Shown one piece after another: positions 1-9,091 of a DNA stretch of 57,511 bases. Position 1 is the stretch's first letter. Every line of letters starts with the position of its first letter. The notes beneath the pieces were generated by a model, which was not told the DNA's origin, did not search any database, and saw nothing but the letters and a program-made list of their open reading frames with translations. Source of the stretch: Arthrobacter bambusae (GTDB lineage: Bacteria > Actinomycetota > Actinomycetes > Actinomycetales > Micrococcaceae); contig NZ_JAHHZS010000026.1 in the NCBI RefSeq assembly GCF_022606295.1, positions 1 to 57,511 on the forward strand. The letters are read 5' to 3'. Made by a program: the position numbers and the translations under genes.

Positions 1-1
1 C

Positions 2-1315
2 GACGCCTGGCTAGACAAATCCGAAACCGAAAAGGAACTGCTTCTAGCTGATGTCTGGGCGTGGCGACAATTCGTCAACGAGCTCCCTGGACACGGCTTT
101 CGCACTCAAAGGAATGCCCTGATTTACCTTGTCCACCCGCAGTACATAACACCGATTGTTTCCGAGGACCACAAGGCCCGGATCCATGCCGCTTTCACGG
201 GCGAAATCACTGAACCCACTGGAGACGTCGACCGCGACTTGCTCGCTATCGTGCTGAAGCTCCAGCAGAAAACGGGGCAGCCGGTGGGCTTCTATGCGGA
301 TGCGCTGAAGAACGAATGGAATGTCTCGCCAACAGCAGATCAATCCATCAGGTCCCCGGAGGTGACAAACGACGAGGACGTACTTTCGCCAATGTTGGGG
401 GAACGGCGCGAATTCATCCCTGCAAACCAAGCCTTGGCGCAGGAACTTTTCATCGACGAAGGGTGGCTGCAGAAGCAGTTGAATCTGCTTGAACGACGTG
501 GGCAGATCATTCTCTATGGACCTCCCGGCACAGGAAAAACCTATGTCGCGATGCGACTAGCCGAGCATGTCGCGGGAGACGCCAAGTACACGGAAATTGT
601 CCAGTTCCATCCCAGCTACTCCTATGAAGACTTCTTCCAGGGATATCGTCCGGTGACCTCGGACAACGGCTCACTGACTTACAAGCTCCAGGACGGGCCG
701 CTTCGGAGGATCGTCGACCAAGCGGTCAAAAATCCCGAGTTTAACTACGTGCTCATCATCGACGAAATCAACCGGGGCAACCTTGCAAAGATATTCGGGG
801 AGCTCTATTTCTTGCTGGAATACCGTGACACTCCGATCAAGTTGCAGTACAGCGAGAGCGATGACGACTCCTTCACGCTGCCGTCAAATCTTTTCCTCAT
901 CGGCACCATGAACACCAGCGACCGTTCCATAGCTCTTTTTGATGCGGCGATGCGCCGGCGCTTTTCGTTTGTCGAGCTGCACCCGCAGCGAGAGCCAGCC
1001 CAATCGGTTTTGCGCAAGTGGCTCGCCCACCATGGGTTGGGCAACGAAGCGGCGGACCTCCTCGATGCCGTCAACCGCAGAATCGGCGACTCGGACTTCC
1101 AGATCGGTCCCAGTTACCTCATGCCCAAGAACAAGGAGTTCCTCCCAGGTCAGATTGAAGAGATCTGGGAATATGAGATTCTGCCTCTTCTCGCCGAACA
1201 CCATTACGGTGAGGGCTTACATGTCGAGCAGGTTTATAGCCTGGCCACACTTCGGGCAGGGTTAGCTCCAGCACCTGCGCCTGAGAATCCGGATGAAGCG
1301 ATCAACGAAGAATGA
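2..1315 (+). CDS. mcrB: McrB-type AAA+ GTPase of a McrBC restriction system (5' end outside window)
   Basis: The frame is open from base 2 without a start codon, so the N-terminus lies upstream of the window. The visible part has a Walker A segment (LYGPPGTGKTY, near base 510-545), a Walker B region (IIDEINRGNLAKIFGEL) and the MNTSDRSI...AMRRRFSF sensor/arginine region characteristic of McrB-like AAA+ proteins. McrB proteins form GTP-hydrolysing rings that recognise modified cytosine in DNA and drive McrC cleavage. About 95 residues ahead of the first ATG at 239 are clearly coding, so that ATG is not the start. The stop overlaps the ATG of mcrC by 4 bases (ATGA), which indicates translational coupling. 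The DNA-binding N-domain that sets specificity is not in view. Confidence 0.93.
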   Translation, partial: DAWLDKSETEKELLLADVWAWRQFVNELPGHGFRTQRNALIYLVHPQYITPIVSEDHKARIHAAFTGEITEPTGDVDRDLLAIVLKLQQKTGQPVGFYADALKNEWNVSPTADQSIRSPEVTNDEDVLSPMLGERREFIPANQALAQELFIDEGWLQKQLNLLERRGQIILYGPPGTGKTYVAMRLAEHVAGDAKYTEIVQFHPSYSYEDFFQGYRPVTSDNGSLTYKLQDGPLRRIVDQAVKNPEFNYVLIIDEINRGNLAKIFGELYFLLEYRDTPIKLQYSESDDDSFTLPSNLFLIGTMNTSDRSIALFDAAMRRRFSFVELHPQREPAQSVLRKWLAHHGLGNEAADLLDAVNRRIGDSDFQIGPSYLMPKNKEFLPGQIEEIWEYEILPLLAEHHYGEGLHVEQVYSLATLRAGLAPAPAPENPDEAINEE

Positions 1316-2490
1316 AGCGGGTACACCTCGCCGAGGGAGCGGTTCCCCTCACGATCCAGCTTCCGACCGATGTCGCTGCTGCACTGTGCAAATTCGAGGT
1401 CGCCACCACGACTCCAGCTGGGGCCGGTGAGTGGATAGTGTCAAATATCCGGAAAGTCGGCGTCGTCCGCGTCGGAGACTACCAGATCGACATCCGGCCA
1501 AAGGTCTCGATTCCACGGCTCTTTTTCCTGATGGGCTTCTCGGCGGAACGGGATTTCTGGAAACGACACGACGTCACTATCGACCTGGACGATGAATTGC
1601 TCAACACCGTGGCTGAGGCTTTCATTCGTCAAACCGGAAAGGCAATTGGACAGGGGCTACTGCAAGGGTACGAAACCATTGACGAGTCGCTTCACATATT
1701 CCGGGGAAGGCTCGATGTGGCTGCGCAAGTTGGCCGGCGCGGCGGACTGGTCCTACCAGCGCAAGTCGTTTTCGATGAGTTCACTATCGACATCGCTGAA
1801 AACAAGATGCTGTTAGGCGCTGCGCAAAGACTTCTGCGAATGCCGTCGCTGGCTCGAAAGCACCGCACGGTTCTCAAAAAACTGACGCAAAGCCTGGACG
1901 GAGTTAGCACTTTGCCCCATGGCATCGGCTTGCCTACCGTGCATTTCACCCGACTAAACGCCCGATATCGGGACGCCGTCATCTTGGCACAGCTCATCCT
2001 TCGAAACACATCTTTGGAACAGCGTCCAGGAGAAATCGTCGCCACAGCATTCCTGTTCGACATGTGGCAGATCTTCGAAGACTTCGTGACCACGGCTCTG
2101 GGAGACAGCCTTAGAGAAATAGGAGGATCTGTCGAAGCCCAAGTCAAAGGCGAGTGCCTTGATATTGGCGGCAACATCAACTTACGGCCTGATCTCATTT
2201 GGAAGGACGGGGCGCGTGTAAACGCGGTCATCGACGCTAAATACAAAGCACCCAAAAATTCCACTTATCCCAATGCGGACATTTACCAGATGCTCGCCTA
2301 CTGCGTCCGGTTCGCGCTTCGCACGGGACACCTCATCTACGCCAAAGGCGAGGAAGAACCGCATGTCCACGAAATCATTGGCCATAACGCCAGTATCCAA
2401 TGCCATGCCGTCGACCTTGATCAAGACCCTGCCTCACTCCTTCAGCAGATGGGCCGCATCGCTCTCAAGATCCACGAATGCGTCGAATAG
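1312..2490 (+). CDS. mcrC: McrC-type restriction endonuclease subunit
   Basis: This 392-aa protein starts inside the mcrB stop (ATGA). It has the usual McrC layout: an N-terminal beta-rich McrB-contact region (IDIRPKVSIPRLFFLMG), a helical middle and a C-terminal PD-(D/E)XK nuclease core, visible as LRPDLIWKDG followed by VNAVIDAKYKAP (bases about 2185-2260). Length and catalytic residues look normal, so the subunit is probably active. Together with McrB it would cut DNA bearing modified cytosines. That matters here because a C5-cytosine methylase lies about 26 kb away in the same island. No promoter is seen between mcrB and mcrC. Confidence 0.93.
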   Translation: MKRVHLAEGAVPLTIQLPTDVAAALCKFEVATTTPAGAGEWIVSNIRKVGVVRVGDYQIDIRPKVSIPRLFFLMGFSAERDFWKRHDVTIDLDDELLNTVAEAFIRQTGKAIGQGLLQGYETIDESLHIFRGRLDVAAQVGRRGGLVLPAQVVFDEFTIDIAENKMLLGAAQRLLRMPSLARKHRTVLKKLTQSLDGVSTLPHGIGLPTVHFTRLNARYRDAVILAQLILRNTSLEQRPGEIVATAFLFDMWQIFEDFVTTALGDSLREIGGSVEAQVKGECLDIGGNINLRPDLIWKDGARVNAVIDAKYKAPKNSTYPNADIYQMLAYCVRFALRTGHLIYAKGEEEPHVHEIIGHNASIQCHAVDLDQDPASLLQQMGRIALKIHECVE

Positions 2491-2670
2491 ATGGCAGCGG
2501 TGCGATCCGAAATGCCCACGTCCGCGGCGCCCCGCTGCGGTCCCCTCGTTGCTGTGGTCGCGCCGCTGAAGGCGGTCGTTGCTACGAGTACCGATATCGG
2601 GATTCCGTCCCAAAAATGGGCCTGCCATGTCACCGAGCGCGGCCTCGGCCGTGGTGAGATCGGCTAACGG

Positions 2671-3399
2671 TTAGCTCCCCAGATGCCAAGAATAGCTGGA
2701 GGCGTTCCAGTTGACGGTTGCGGAGAAACGATAGCCGGACGAGGACCCGTCTGCATTGGTTTTGTTGACGGCAATGCATTGGAACGTCCCCGTGATTGCC
2801 GTCAGGTCATCCGATGAGCCACCGCCCAGCGGAGTGCACGAGGCAAGAGTAATAGGCCCAGTGAGAATTCCCTCAGTGACGCGCGACTGTGCATCCTTTA
2901 GGACGGAATCCTCCAAGGCCGTGACTATTGACTGCCGCCGCTTACGCTCAGACGCATCAGCGGCTTGTTTTGCGGCCGCCGCTGATGCTGATGCCTGAGC
3001 ATCATCAGCATCACGCTTTTTCGAGGCTTCAGCGGATGCTGTTGCGGCGGCCTGTTCCGCGTTCACCTGATTTGAGTGCTGAAGGGTTAAAGCGATTCCG
3101 ATCCCGCTAGCCACCATGATCAGGACGGCCGCGACAATGAATACCGCACGTTTGTTGATTTTCGCAAAACGGCGTTGAGCATCATAGCCAGAACCGCAAT
3201 TCGGGCAAAAGCTGCCAAAGGTCGTGGTTTGAACGCTGCATTTTGGACAAACCTTCGTGGGCGGATCTGTTCCTATGGTTGAAGCTTCTGCACGCCCGGA
3301 CGGATCGGTATCTTGGAGGAGACCATCGTTGGGGATCGAAGGGTCATCGCTCTGCCTGAGGTCATCCTCAGGCGAACCATGCGACTGTGGTTTATTCAC
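2671..3399 (-). CDS. zinc-ribbon single-pass membrane protein, function unknown
   Basis: A 242-aa protein with a GTG start supported by a GGAGG Shine-Dalgarno site six bases upstream. It has an acidic, polar N-terminus, then a zinc ribbon near residues 50-70 (CPKCSVQ...FCPNCGSGY), one transmembrane helix (VFIVAAVLIMVASGIGIALTL), a long alanine-rich charged helical stretch, and a C-terminal globular part with two cysteines. Topology is probably zinc ribbon inside and C-terminal part outside. The ribbon-TM-extracellular layout is common in actinobacterial hypothetical proteins. It is convergent with mcrC and has its own upstream region, so I see no direct link to McrBC. Confidence 0.8.
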   Translation of the reverse strand: MNKPQSHGSPEDDLRQSDDPSIPNDGLLQDTDPSGRAEASTIGTDPPTKVCPKCSVQTTTFGSFCPNCGSGYDAQRRFAKINKRAVFIVAAVLIMVASGIGIALTLQHSNQVNAEQAAATASAEASKKRDADDAQASASAAAAKQAADASERKRRQSIVTALEDSVLKDAQSRVTEGILTGPITLASCTPLGGGSSDDLTAITGTFQCIAVNKTNADGSSSGYRFSATVNWNASSYSWHLGS

Positions 3400-3459
3400 G
3401 GTGTGCCTCCATGCGCCATTTCACAAACGCCCGCGTTTCTGTTCATTTCAAACAACAAG

Positions 3460-3594
3460 AATCCTCAGCATTCACCTGAGGGTTGAAGACTAAGCCAAGG
3501 GTTAGCCAATTGCAAAATGAATCATACGCTGGCACCTGCGATTTGCGCCTACTTTGATTCAAATCTGAGGATTCGCAACGCTCGAATTGGCTAA
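3460..3594. repeat. two interleaved short inverted repeats
   Basis: In the gap upstream of the zinc-ribbon gene, AATCCTCAG (3460-3468) is matched by CTGAGGATT (3565-3573), and TTAGCCAATT (3502-3511) by AATTGGCTAA (3585-3594). The pairs interleave (A B A' B'), so they cannot form one simple hairpin. They may be regulator half-sites or the worn edge of a mobile element. No gene is visible in 3400-3676. Confidence 0.35.
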
Positions 3595-3676
3595 TGACGC
3601 GCAGCCAGAAAGACGCCCTGCGCCTATTCTTGGTCGCCTCCGGTGCACCGAACTGCGGTTAACGGGTCTGAGTCGC

Positions 3677-5350
3677 TCACCCGGGTACCCAGCTCTCGGC
3701 CCGTGTTAAGGCAAGCTTCAGCTCCCGGCCGCCCGCCTCTTCCAGTAGCGCCAAGTCACCCACCACGACGAGCAGGCTCCGTGCCCGGGACAATCCCACA
3801 TAGAGCTGCTCGGCCGCCCGGTCCATGTCCTTGAAGCCGTTGACGCATAAGACCACAACGGATCGTTCCAGCCCTTTGAAGCCGAGCACATGACCATAGA
3901 ATTCAGCTTCCCCTGCGTGGAATTCGCGCCAGTAGTCTTCGGTGGCCCCGCGTTCGTAGAAGTCGAGATGCACCGGATGACGCTCTTTGGTGGTGAGGAG
4001 CGCGATTTGGTTGTTGGTCCACCCCTCGGCGATGAGCGAGTCTACGCAGTCTCCGGCGACGTCGAGAGCCTCGTTTGTGGGGCAATCCACTAGCCTGACG
4101 GGTAAGCCCGTGCTGCCGCGAGGCGTGAAGTGCTCTCCGGCGAAGGGCTTGAAGGTTTCGGCGATCTTTCGGGTGTTTCGGAGGTTGTCATCAATGTGGA
4201 TGGGCACAAAACTTGCCGTGGGCCCATGAGTCAGGTCCGCCGTCGCGCCTCCCCACCTGCGGTAGACGTCCTGGCGGTCATCCATGAACGCGAAGACCTC
4301 ACCGCCGTCGGGGTCCTTAGTACAGGCCAGCAGCGCTTCCCACCACAGCGGGGCAAAGTCTTGCGCTTCATCGACGACGACGGCGTCCAGCCGCTCGTGC
4401 TGCTCCAGCCCGGCCGCGAGTTCTTTGAGGAGCCGCGGCATCTCCTCGTCGAAGTAGGCCTGCCCGGAACCGTCAGGAACGCCAAGCCCGCGCACGTATT
4501 CGTGGAATTCGCCGGTGAAGACGGGCTTGGCTTGACGCCAAGTGGAAACCCGGTCCTGCAGGTATTGTCCGAGGCCCTTGTTGTAGCAGAAGAGACCGAC
4601 GCGCTTGCCCTGTTTGCTGAGCAGGCGGGCCTTCTCCACTGCCAGCCAGGTCTTCCCGCTGCCCGCACCACCGGTAAACCGGATCCGAGGGAGTGATCGT
4701 GTTGCTTGGAGCAACACTGCCTGACGTTCGGTGAGGTGGTCTTGCGCGTCTTCATCCTCTTTGGGATTGCGGGAGGTCCCGACGACGGTGTCCAAGTCTC
4801 CGCTCAGCTGACGGACGATGCGTTCCAGGAAGGCCGGGGCCAATGGGGAGGCCCCGCCACCTTCGTTCTCTATTGCCCGCCGCACCAGTTCGGCGGGGGA
4901 CTGGTTGTCGGTCTGGTCAAGGATGAGCGAGCGGGCGCAGCCAGCCATAGCCCAGTCGTGGGGTACGCCCGTGTAGGGCAGGCTCACCATGTATGCGCAG
5001 CGGCTGCTCAGCCGTGAACCAAGTTGTTTCTCGAGCCAGTTCTTGAAGGCGTGCAGGGAGCTCTGCGACTGCGCGACGGGACTCTGGATCTTGTGTTTTC
5101 CGTTTCGATCGGACTGATACCACTGCCCATTGGCAATGGTGACCTGTCCACCTTTGACCTCGATGGCCGCTATCCCGACATTAGGCCAGAGGACGAGCAT
5201 GTCGATCTCGTGCTCTGCCCGGCCGTCGCGCACCTGGACCGAGTGGGCCAGGACTGCGTCGTCGGGGAGACTCTTCCGCAGGGCGTCCCAGACAGCTTTC
5301 TCGGCCAGCTGACCGTCGCCGAATTCCGGTTCCTCCGGTATGCACGTCAT
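3677..5350 (-). CDS. NERD nuclease-domain protein with UvrD-like SF1 helicase core
   Basis: I place the start at the ATG at 5350 (MTCIPEEPEF), which has GGGAG about seven bases upstream, not at the longer ORF start at 5437. The result is 557 aa. The first 150 residues match a NERD (nuclease-related) domain, with EHEIDMLVL followed by AAIEVKGG as the PD-(D/E)XK-like metal site. An SF1 helicase follows: Walker A GGAGSGKTWLAVEK, Walker B VVVDEAQDFAPLWW and a C-terminal LYVGLSRARSLLVVVGD motif. NERD-helicase fusions are frequent in defence islands and on plasmids. DNA processing is the likely activity, but the trigger is unknown. Confidence 0.85.
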   Translation of the reverse strand: MTCIPEEPEFGDGQLAEKAVWDALRKSLPDDAVLAHSVQVRDGRAEHEIDMLVLWPNVGIAAIEVKGGQVTIANGQWYQSDRNGKHKIQSPVAQSQSSLHAFKNWLEKQLGSRLSSRCAYMVSLPYTGVPHDWAMAGCARSLILDQTDNQSPAELVRRAIENEGGGASPLAPAFLERIVRQLSGDLDTVVGTSRNPKEDEDAQDHLTERQAVLLQATRSLPRIRFTGGAGSGKTWLAVEKARLLSKQGKRVGLFCYNKGLGQYLQDRVSTWRQAKPVFTGEFHEYVRGLGVPDGSGQAYFDEEMPRLLKELAAGLEQHERLDAVVVDEAQDFAPLWWEALLACTKDPDGGEVFAFMDDRQDVYRRWGGATADLTHGPTASFVPIHIDDNLRNTRKIAETFKPFAGEHFTPRGSTGLPVRLVDCPTNEALDVAGDCVDSLIAEGWTNNQIALLTTKERHPVHLDFYERGATEDYWREFHAGEAEFYGHVLGFKGLERSVVVLCVNGFKDMDRAAEQLYVGLSRARSLLVVVGDLALLEEAGGRELKLALTRAESWVPG

Positions 5351-5484
5351 AGCTGCTCCCACCCTGACTGACCGTCCTTCCTGTCTTTCGCTGATCCAAA
5401 CGTTAGCCAGCGGACGGCTTCCTCGCTGAAGCGACACGAACGCGTCTCGTCAAGCCCGGATTCCCCGCGAAAATAATCCCCCGC

Positions 5485-6528
5485 TTATGCCAAACGGATC
5501 TTCTCGGCATCATCGCACTGCCTGCCGTATCTCAGGCCTTCAAGTATTTGGTGTCCTGCCTCAAGAGGCGGAACTGCTTGCAAGTACCAATTTGGAACAT
5601 TCTCGTCCGGCGGCGACCAGCCATTTCGAAGGAGGTAGTCGGCGTCGATGGGCCATTGTTCTCCTGGCAGAAACTCCGCCGACACAATTTCGCACCAAAC
5701 ACCGTCCGCGCTCAGGCTGGCCTGGGCGTAGGGTCGGTTCGGTCCGTCGGCGTTGTCACCGTAGTCAATGCTCAGGAACGAATTCCATTGCATGTTTGCA
5801 AGAACTTCGCTTACTTGTTCGCCTGCTCTTGCCCAACGTTCCTGAACGACGTGAGCGTCTTTGAGAGCCCTGACAATGCCATCGAACTCGCCCTCGATTT
5901 CCGGAGGCTGAACGGCACCGATCACGGACTCCCAAGCCCCAAAGTACCTTCGGATTGCGATGACAGACGGTCGCTCACGGCGAGCCCAGGTTTCGGCAAT
6001 TACCCAGCTGTCGTAGCTTGCCACATCTTTTGGCGACCCAAAGTGGTGGTAGTCGTTCATGAATGCCGCTGCCGCTTCACGGTACTCAGCACCGCTGAAC
6101 GTGACTTTTGCCGGAGGGGCATCCAGATCGTGCCTCAGCGATGCATCCGCAAGCATTCCTGGTTTTCGGAGCAGCGCCACGGCGATGTCGATGTCGAGTT
6201 GTTTTCCGAGCGCGACCAAAACAATAGGGATCTCGGAGGGAGCTATTCCGGAGTTCTTGAGCCTGCCAATGAGTCGCTCTTCATTCAGCAAAGCCTTGGA
6301 GGTCGAGTTACAGCGCATCCTCAAGGACCTTGTCCGCTCTGCTTCGGCACGATCGGCGACGCGAGAACTAAGGAGATCCAGAGTCTTGTAGCTTCTTAGG
6401 TTCGCCGCAGAAGCAATTGTCAGCAAGGGATCACCGGCCAAAAATGATCGCACGGCTTGCCCGGTTGTTTTGCGCGGATCAGCAGGTACCTCATCAAGCG
6501 AAGACTCTATTTCCTCCAACTTGGCCAC
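5485..6528 (-). CDS. HNH_repeat-containing protein with a C-terminal TY-Chap-like domain
   Basis: A 347-aa protein starting with GTG directly after the stop codon of the gene upstream (TAG at 6531-6529), so the two are almost certainly translated as a pair. The N-terminal half is helical and unrecognised. The middle (RPSVIAIRRYFGAWESVIGAV) matches the homing-endonuclease-associated repeat that normally sits beside HNH or LAGLIDADG nucleases in DNA-reading proteins. The C-terminal 110 residues (EIVSAEFLPGEQWPID...LRNGWSPPDENVPNWY) resemble actinobacterial TY-Chap/YbjN-like chaperone domains. No catalytic nuclease motif is seen. The domain calls are by eye and the function is unknown. Confidence 0.7.
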   Translation of the reverse strand: MAKLEEIESSLDEVPADPRKTTGQAVRSFLAGDPLLTIASAANLRSYKTLDLLSSRVADRAEAERTRSLRMRCNSTSKALLNEERLIGRLKNSGIAPSEIPIVLVALGKQLDIDIAVALLRKPGMLADASLRHDLDAPPAKVTFSGAEYREAAAAFMNDYHHFGSPKDVASYDSWVIAETWARRERPSVIAIRRYFGAWESVIGAVQPPEIEGEFDGIVRALKDAHVVQERWARAGEQVSEVLANMQWNSFLSIDYGDNADGPNRPYAQASLSADGVWCEIVSAEFLPGEQWPIDADYLLRNGWSPPDENVPNWYLQAVPPLEAGHQILEGLRYGRQCDDAEKIRLA

Positions 6529-7530
6529 CTAATCTTGAACAGCGCGGAGAGCATCCGTCCACGTTCCGTAGATGTTTCGCACCGAAGCTCCCACTGGCCT
6601 CGGCCGGCCCGCGGCAACTTCCTGCTTGACCCATTCGTCGTAGGCTGCGTATGTTGCCTTAGTTCCGGCGAGAGTGGACGTGAAACAGAAGTCCCGAACG
6701 GCGTCGTCGTATTCTTCCCGAGTGAACTTCAGCAGTCCCTTGGTGCGCCCTTGCTTGGTGGTCCCGATGCCCATAGCCTCGAGCGCTTCGTTCCATCCAC
6801 CGAACCGCTTCATGACGGTCTGACGCGTGGGAGGCCAAGGAAATGCACCCTGCCTTGAAACCAGACCAAGCGCAATCACGAGTTCGTCCCGGAGCTCGTC
6901 ATAGCGTTTGCCCGTAATGCTAGCCTCTGGCTGCTCGGTAAGGCGCCTCTGGGCAGCACCAACGACACCGAGGATCGTGGCAACGTCACTTGGGGTGGCC
7001 TCGGCAGATTCGAGCGCTGCCCGAAGTTCCCTTATGAGTGACAGGTCGAGGTTAACCGCCGCCCATTCGGGAGCCGGGGCAAGGCCCAACTCTGCGCCGA
7101 GCAGATACCAGACCCCGGCGGCGAGCGCCTCCTTCGAGAAGATGTCCTCGGCTTGGTACTTGTCGAAAACAATCGTGGATGCTTTCAAAGCCTCCTCGGC
7201 AAGATCGACGTCGATTGCCGGGTACAGGGCCTGTAGCTTCATCACGGCGTCCGGCCGGGTTACTCCACGCTTGGCCATCTGCCGGGCAGTTTCGCCGTAA
7301 ATCAGAAGAAACTCTTGATGGGCGGCCCTCACTGAAGCTTCCTTCGCCGCAATTCGGTTCCGCCGCGACTGCTCGGCGTTCGTGCCACCGACCTTCGAAA
7401 TGATCTGCCGGACCCGCTCGCGGGTGATACCGAAGCTCTGGCCGATAGAGTCCAGGGTCTCGCCGTCTGAGTAGCGTTCCACCATCGCGGTGTCGCGCTG
7501 CTCCCGACTGAGTTCAGGAGTAGTTGTCAT
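6529..7530 (-). CDS. HTH (sigma region 4-like) protein with several HNH_repeat-type DNA-reading repeats
   Basis: The chosen start is ATG 7530 (MTTTPELSREQ), because a longer reading from 7623 runs into the end of the upstream gene; no clear ribosome site was seen. The product is 333 aa. The N-terminus has a sigma-70 region 4-like helix-turn-helix (DGETLDSIGQSFGITRERVR). Further on are repeats of the homing-endonuclease-associated type (WPPTRQTVMKRFGGWNEALEA and RPRPVGASVRNIYGTWTDAL). This is a DNA-binding protein without any visible catalytic site. It sits 43 bases downstream of the ADP-ribosylglycohydrolase gene on the same strand and may be the fourth gene of that operon. Regulatory use is plausible but unproven. 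Confidence 0.75.
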   Translation of the reverse strand: MTTTPELSREQRDTAMVERYSDGETLDSIGQSFGITRERVRQIISKVGGTNAEQSRRNRIAAKEASVRAAHQEFLLIYGETARQMAKRGVTRPDAVMKLQALYPAIDVDLAEEALKASTIVFDKYQAEDIFSKEALAAGVWYLLGAELGLAPAPEWAAVNLDLSLIRELRAALESAEATPSDVATILGVVGAAQRRLTEQPEASITGKRYDELRDELVIALGLVSRQGAFPWPPTRQTVMKRFGGWNEALEAMGIGTTKQGRTKGLLKFTREEYDDAVRDFCFTSTLAGTKATYAAYDEWVKQEVAAGRPRPVGASVRNIYGTWTDALRAVQD

Positions 7531-7573
7531 GGTCACATTCTTATCAGTAGGTTCGGACAATATTTCGCAACTG

Positions 7574-9091
7574 CTAGGTAGGATTAGTTGCCGCGGTGGG
7601 TGCCCCGGCGTTGGTTTTGACAAGCAACTTCAGAAACAACCGGTTCGGCTGGGCCGCCGGCAACACGCGCCGGATGTCCTCCAGCGCTCGTAGCGGATCG
7701 ATGCCGGCGACCGTCGCCCCATAAAGAGCCGCCACCGTCGGGGTCCGAGACTCTGCCCGCACGCAATGCAGCAGCACCGTTTTGCCTTCGGACCGGAAGA
7801 GTTCGACGGCGGCAGAGGCCTCTCTCAGCACGAAACCCGGTTGGCCGTTGTCGCCGGCCTCCGCAGAATCCACGACCCAGAAGGTCGCTTGATCACAGGA
7901 CGGGACATCCGGCACGTCCTCCACGCCCAGCCTGCACAGGGACACAACGGCATCGATTCCGAGCTCCGCAACCCGCGCAAGGGATCTAACCCCACCCAGC
8001 CACACGCCGTCGTCGTGCGGGTGCTTGACCAGCACATCGGTGCGGCCCCACATGCTGTAGTCCTGATGCGCGGCGCGGGGCCAGACGTGATCGCGGCGAC
8101 CGTCGCCGCGGGCGAGCTCCATGCCGAGGGTCATGAGGTCGCGGGCGTGCAACCCTGGCCAGCCGTGCAGGCTCCGCCGCCATTCGAAGGGCACCGCGGT
8201 GTAACCGTGCGCAGCTCCCAAAAGGCCGCCGGCGATTGCGGCCACGGTGTCCGTGTCGCGCCCGCCACGGACGGCCTCCTCCAAAGACGCCCGCAGATGC
8301 GCCGGACCCGACGTCGACAGGCCAGCAAGGTGGATGGCGCTCCAGGCTCCCTGGAGTGCTTCCACCACCCAGCCGTTGTGTTCGAAGTCCCGCGGTCGAG
8401 ACCGTTCGGCCCTTTCGATGCGCTTGAGCCAGACGGCCGCCCGCCCGGGAGGCAGAAGAGGGAGGCCAGCCCGGACATCGAGCTCTCCGGTCAGGACGGC
8501 CTTTCGGATGGCGACGCACCAGAGCCCGCAGGCTTCCTGTGCGTCCGGATCGGTATGGGTCAGCGCGCTGACCACTGCCGCCTCAGCCATCAAGGAAGCC
8601 GGGTCCCGGTCCAGGTAGGCGAGGGCCAACGGCGCGGTTCGCATGAGGGATCCGTTGCCCGCGCTGCGGCCGGTACAGGAGTGGAAGTCCGCGGCCGCGG
8701 CAGTGAAATCGGCGGCGTGGACCTTGTCCCGGCCAGCCGCCGAAGCGAGCCGGCGCGCCGCCGCAATGACCGAGCTGGTCTGTGCGCCCACGTCCTTTGC
8801 GTCCGTGGCCCAAGCGGCCCATGCCCTCACAATCATGGTCAGGACGGCTGGCGAACCCGAACCCGCGGCGGAAGAAGACTCGAGCAATGCCTGCGCGATC
8901 GGGATGGCCATGGACGTGTCGTCGGTCCACTCCGACGGCGCGAAGCCGAATGGACCGCCACCTTTCATGGTTACCTCGGCGCCGTCGGGAAGCGGAGCAC
9001 CGAATTCGTAGCCTGCGCCGAGCGCGTCTCCCGCGGCCATGGCGACCAGGACTCCGGCGGCGCGGTCATTCTGCAATGGGTTCAGTATCAT
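7574..9091 (-). CDS. ADP-ribosylglycohydrolase (DraG family) fused to a dual-specificity phosphatase-like domain
   Basis: The start is the ATG at 9091, whose ATGA overlaps the stop of the upstream ARPP gene. The product is 505 aa. Residues 1-330 carry DraG-family metal-binding motifs: GDALG, SEWTDDTSMAI, HTDPDAQE and GRDTDTVAAIAGGLLGA. The last 170 residues contain the cysteine phosphatase signature HCVRAESRTPT (HCx5R). Enzymes of this kind remove ADP-ribose from proteins, nucleic acids or small molecules. The fused phosphatase domain may act on ADP-ribose phosphate products, but that is inference. The divergent NrtR gene suggests control by NAD/ADP-ribose status. Metal and phosphatase residues appear intact. 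Confidence 0.92.
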   Translation of the reverse strand: MILNPLQNDRAAGVLVAMAAGDALGAGYEFGAPLPDGAEVTMKGGGPFGFAPSEWTDDTSMAIPIAQALLESSSAAGSGSPAVLTMIVRAWAAWATDAKDVGAQTSSVIAAARRLASAAGRDKVHAADFTAAAADFHSCTGRSAGNGSLMRTAPLALAYLDRDPASLMAEAAVVSALTHTDPDAQEACGLWCVAIRKAVLTGELDVRAGLPLLPPGRAAVWLKRIERAERSRPRDFEHNGWVVEALQGAWSAIHLAGLSTSGPAHLRASLEEAVRGGRDTDTVAAIAGGLLGAAHGYTAVPFEWRRSLHGWPGLHARDLMTLGMELARGDGRRDHVWPRAAHQDYSMWGRTDVLVKHPHDDGVWLGGVRSLARVAELGIDAVVSLCRLGVEDVPDVPSCDQATFWVVDSAEAGDNGQPGFVLREASAAVELFRSEGKTVLLHCVRAESRTPTVAALYGATVAGIDPLRALEDIRRVLPAAQPNRLFLKLLVKTNAGAPTAATNPT

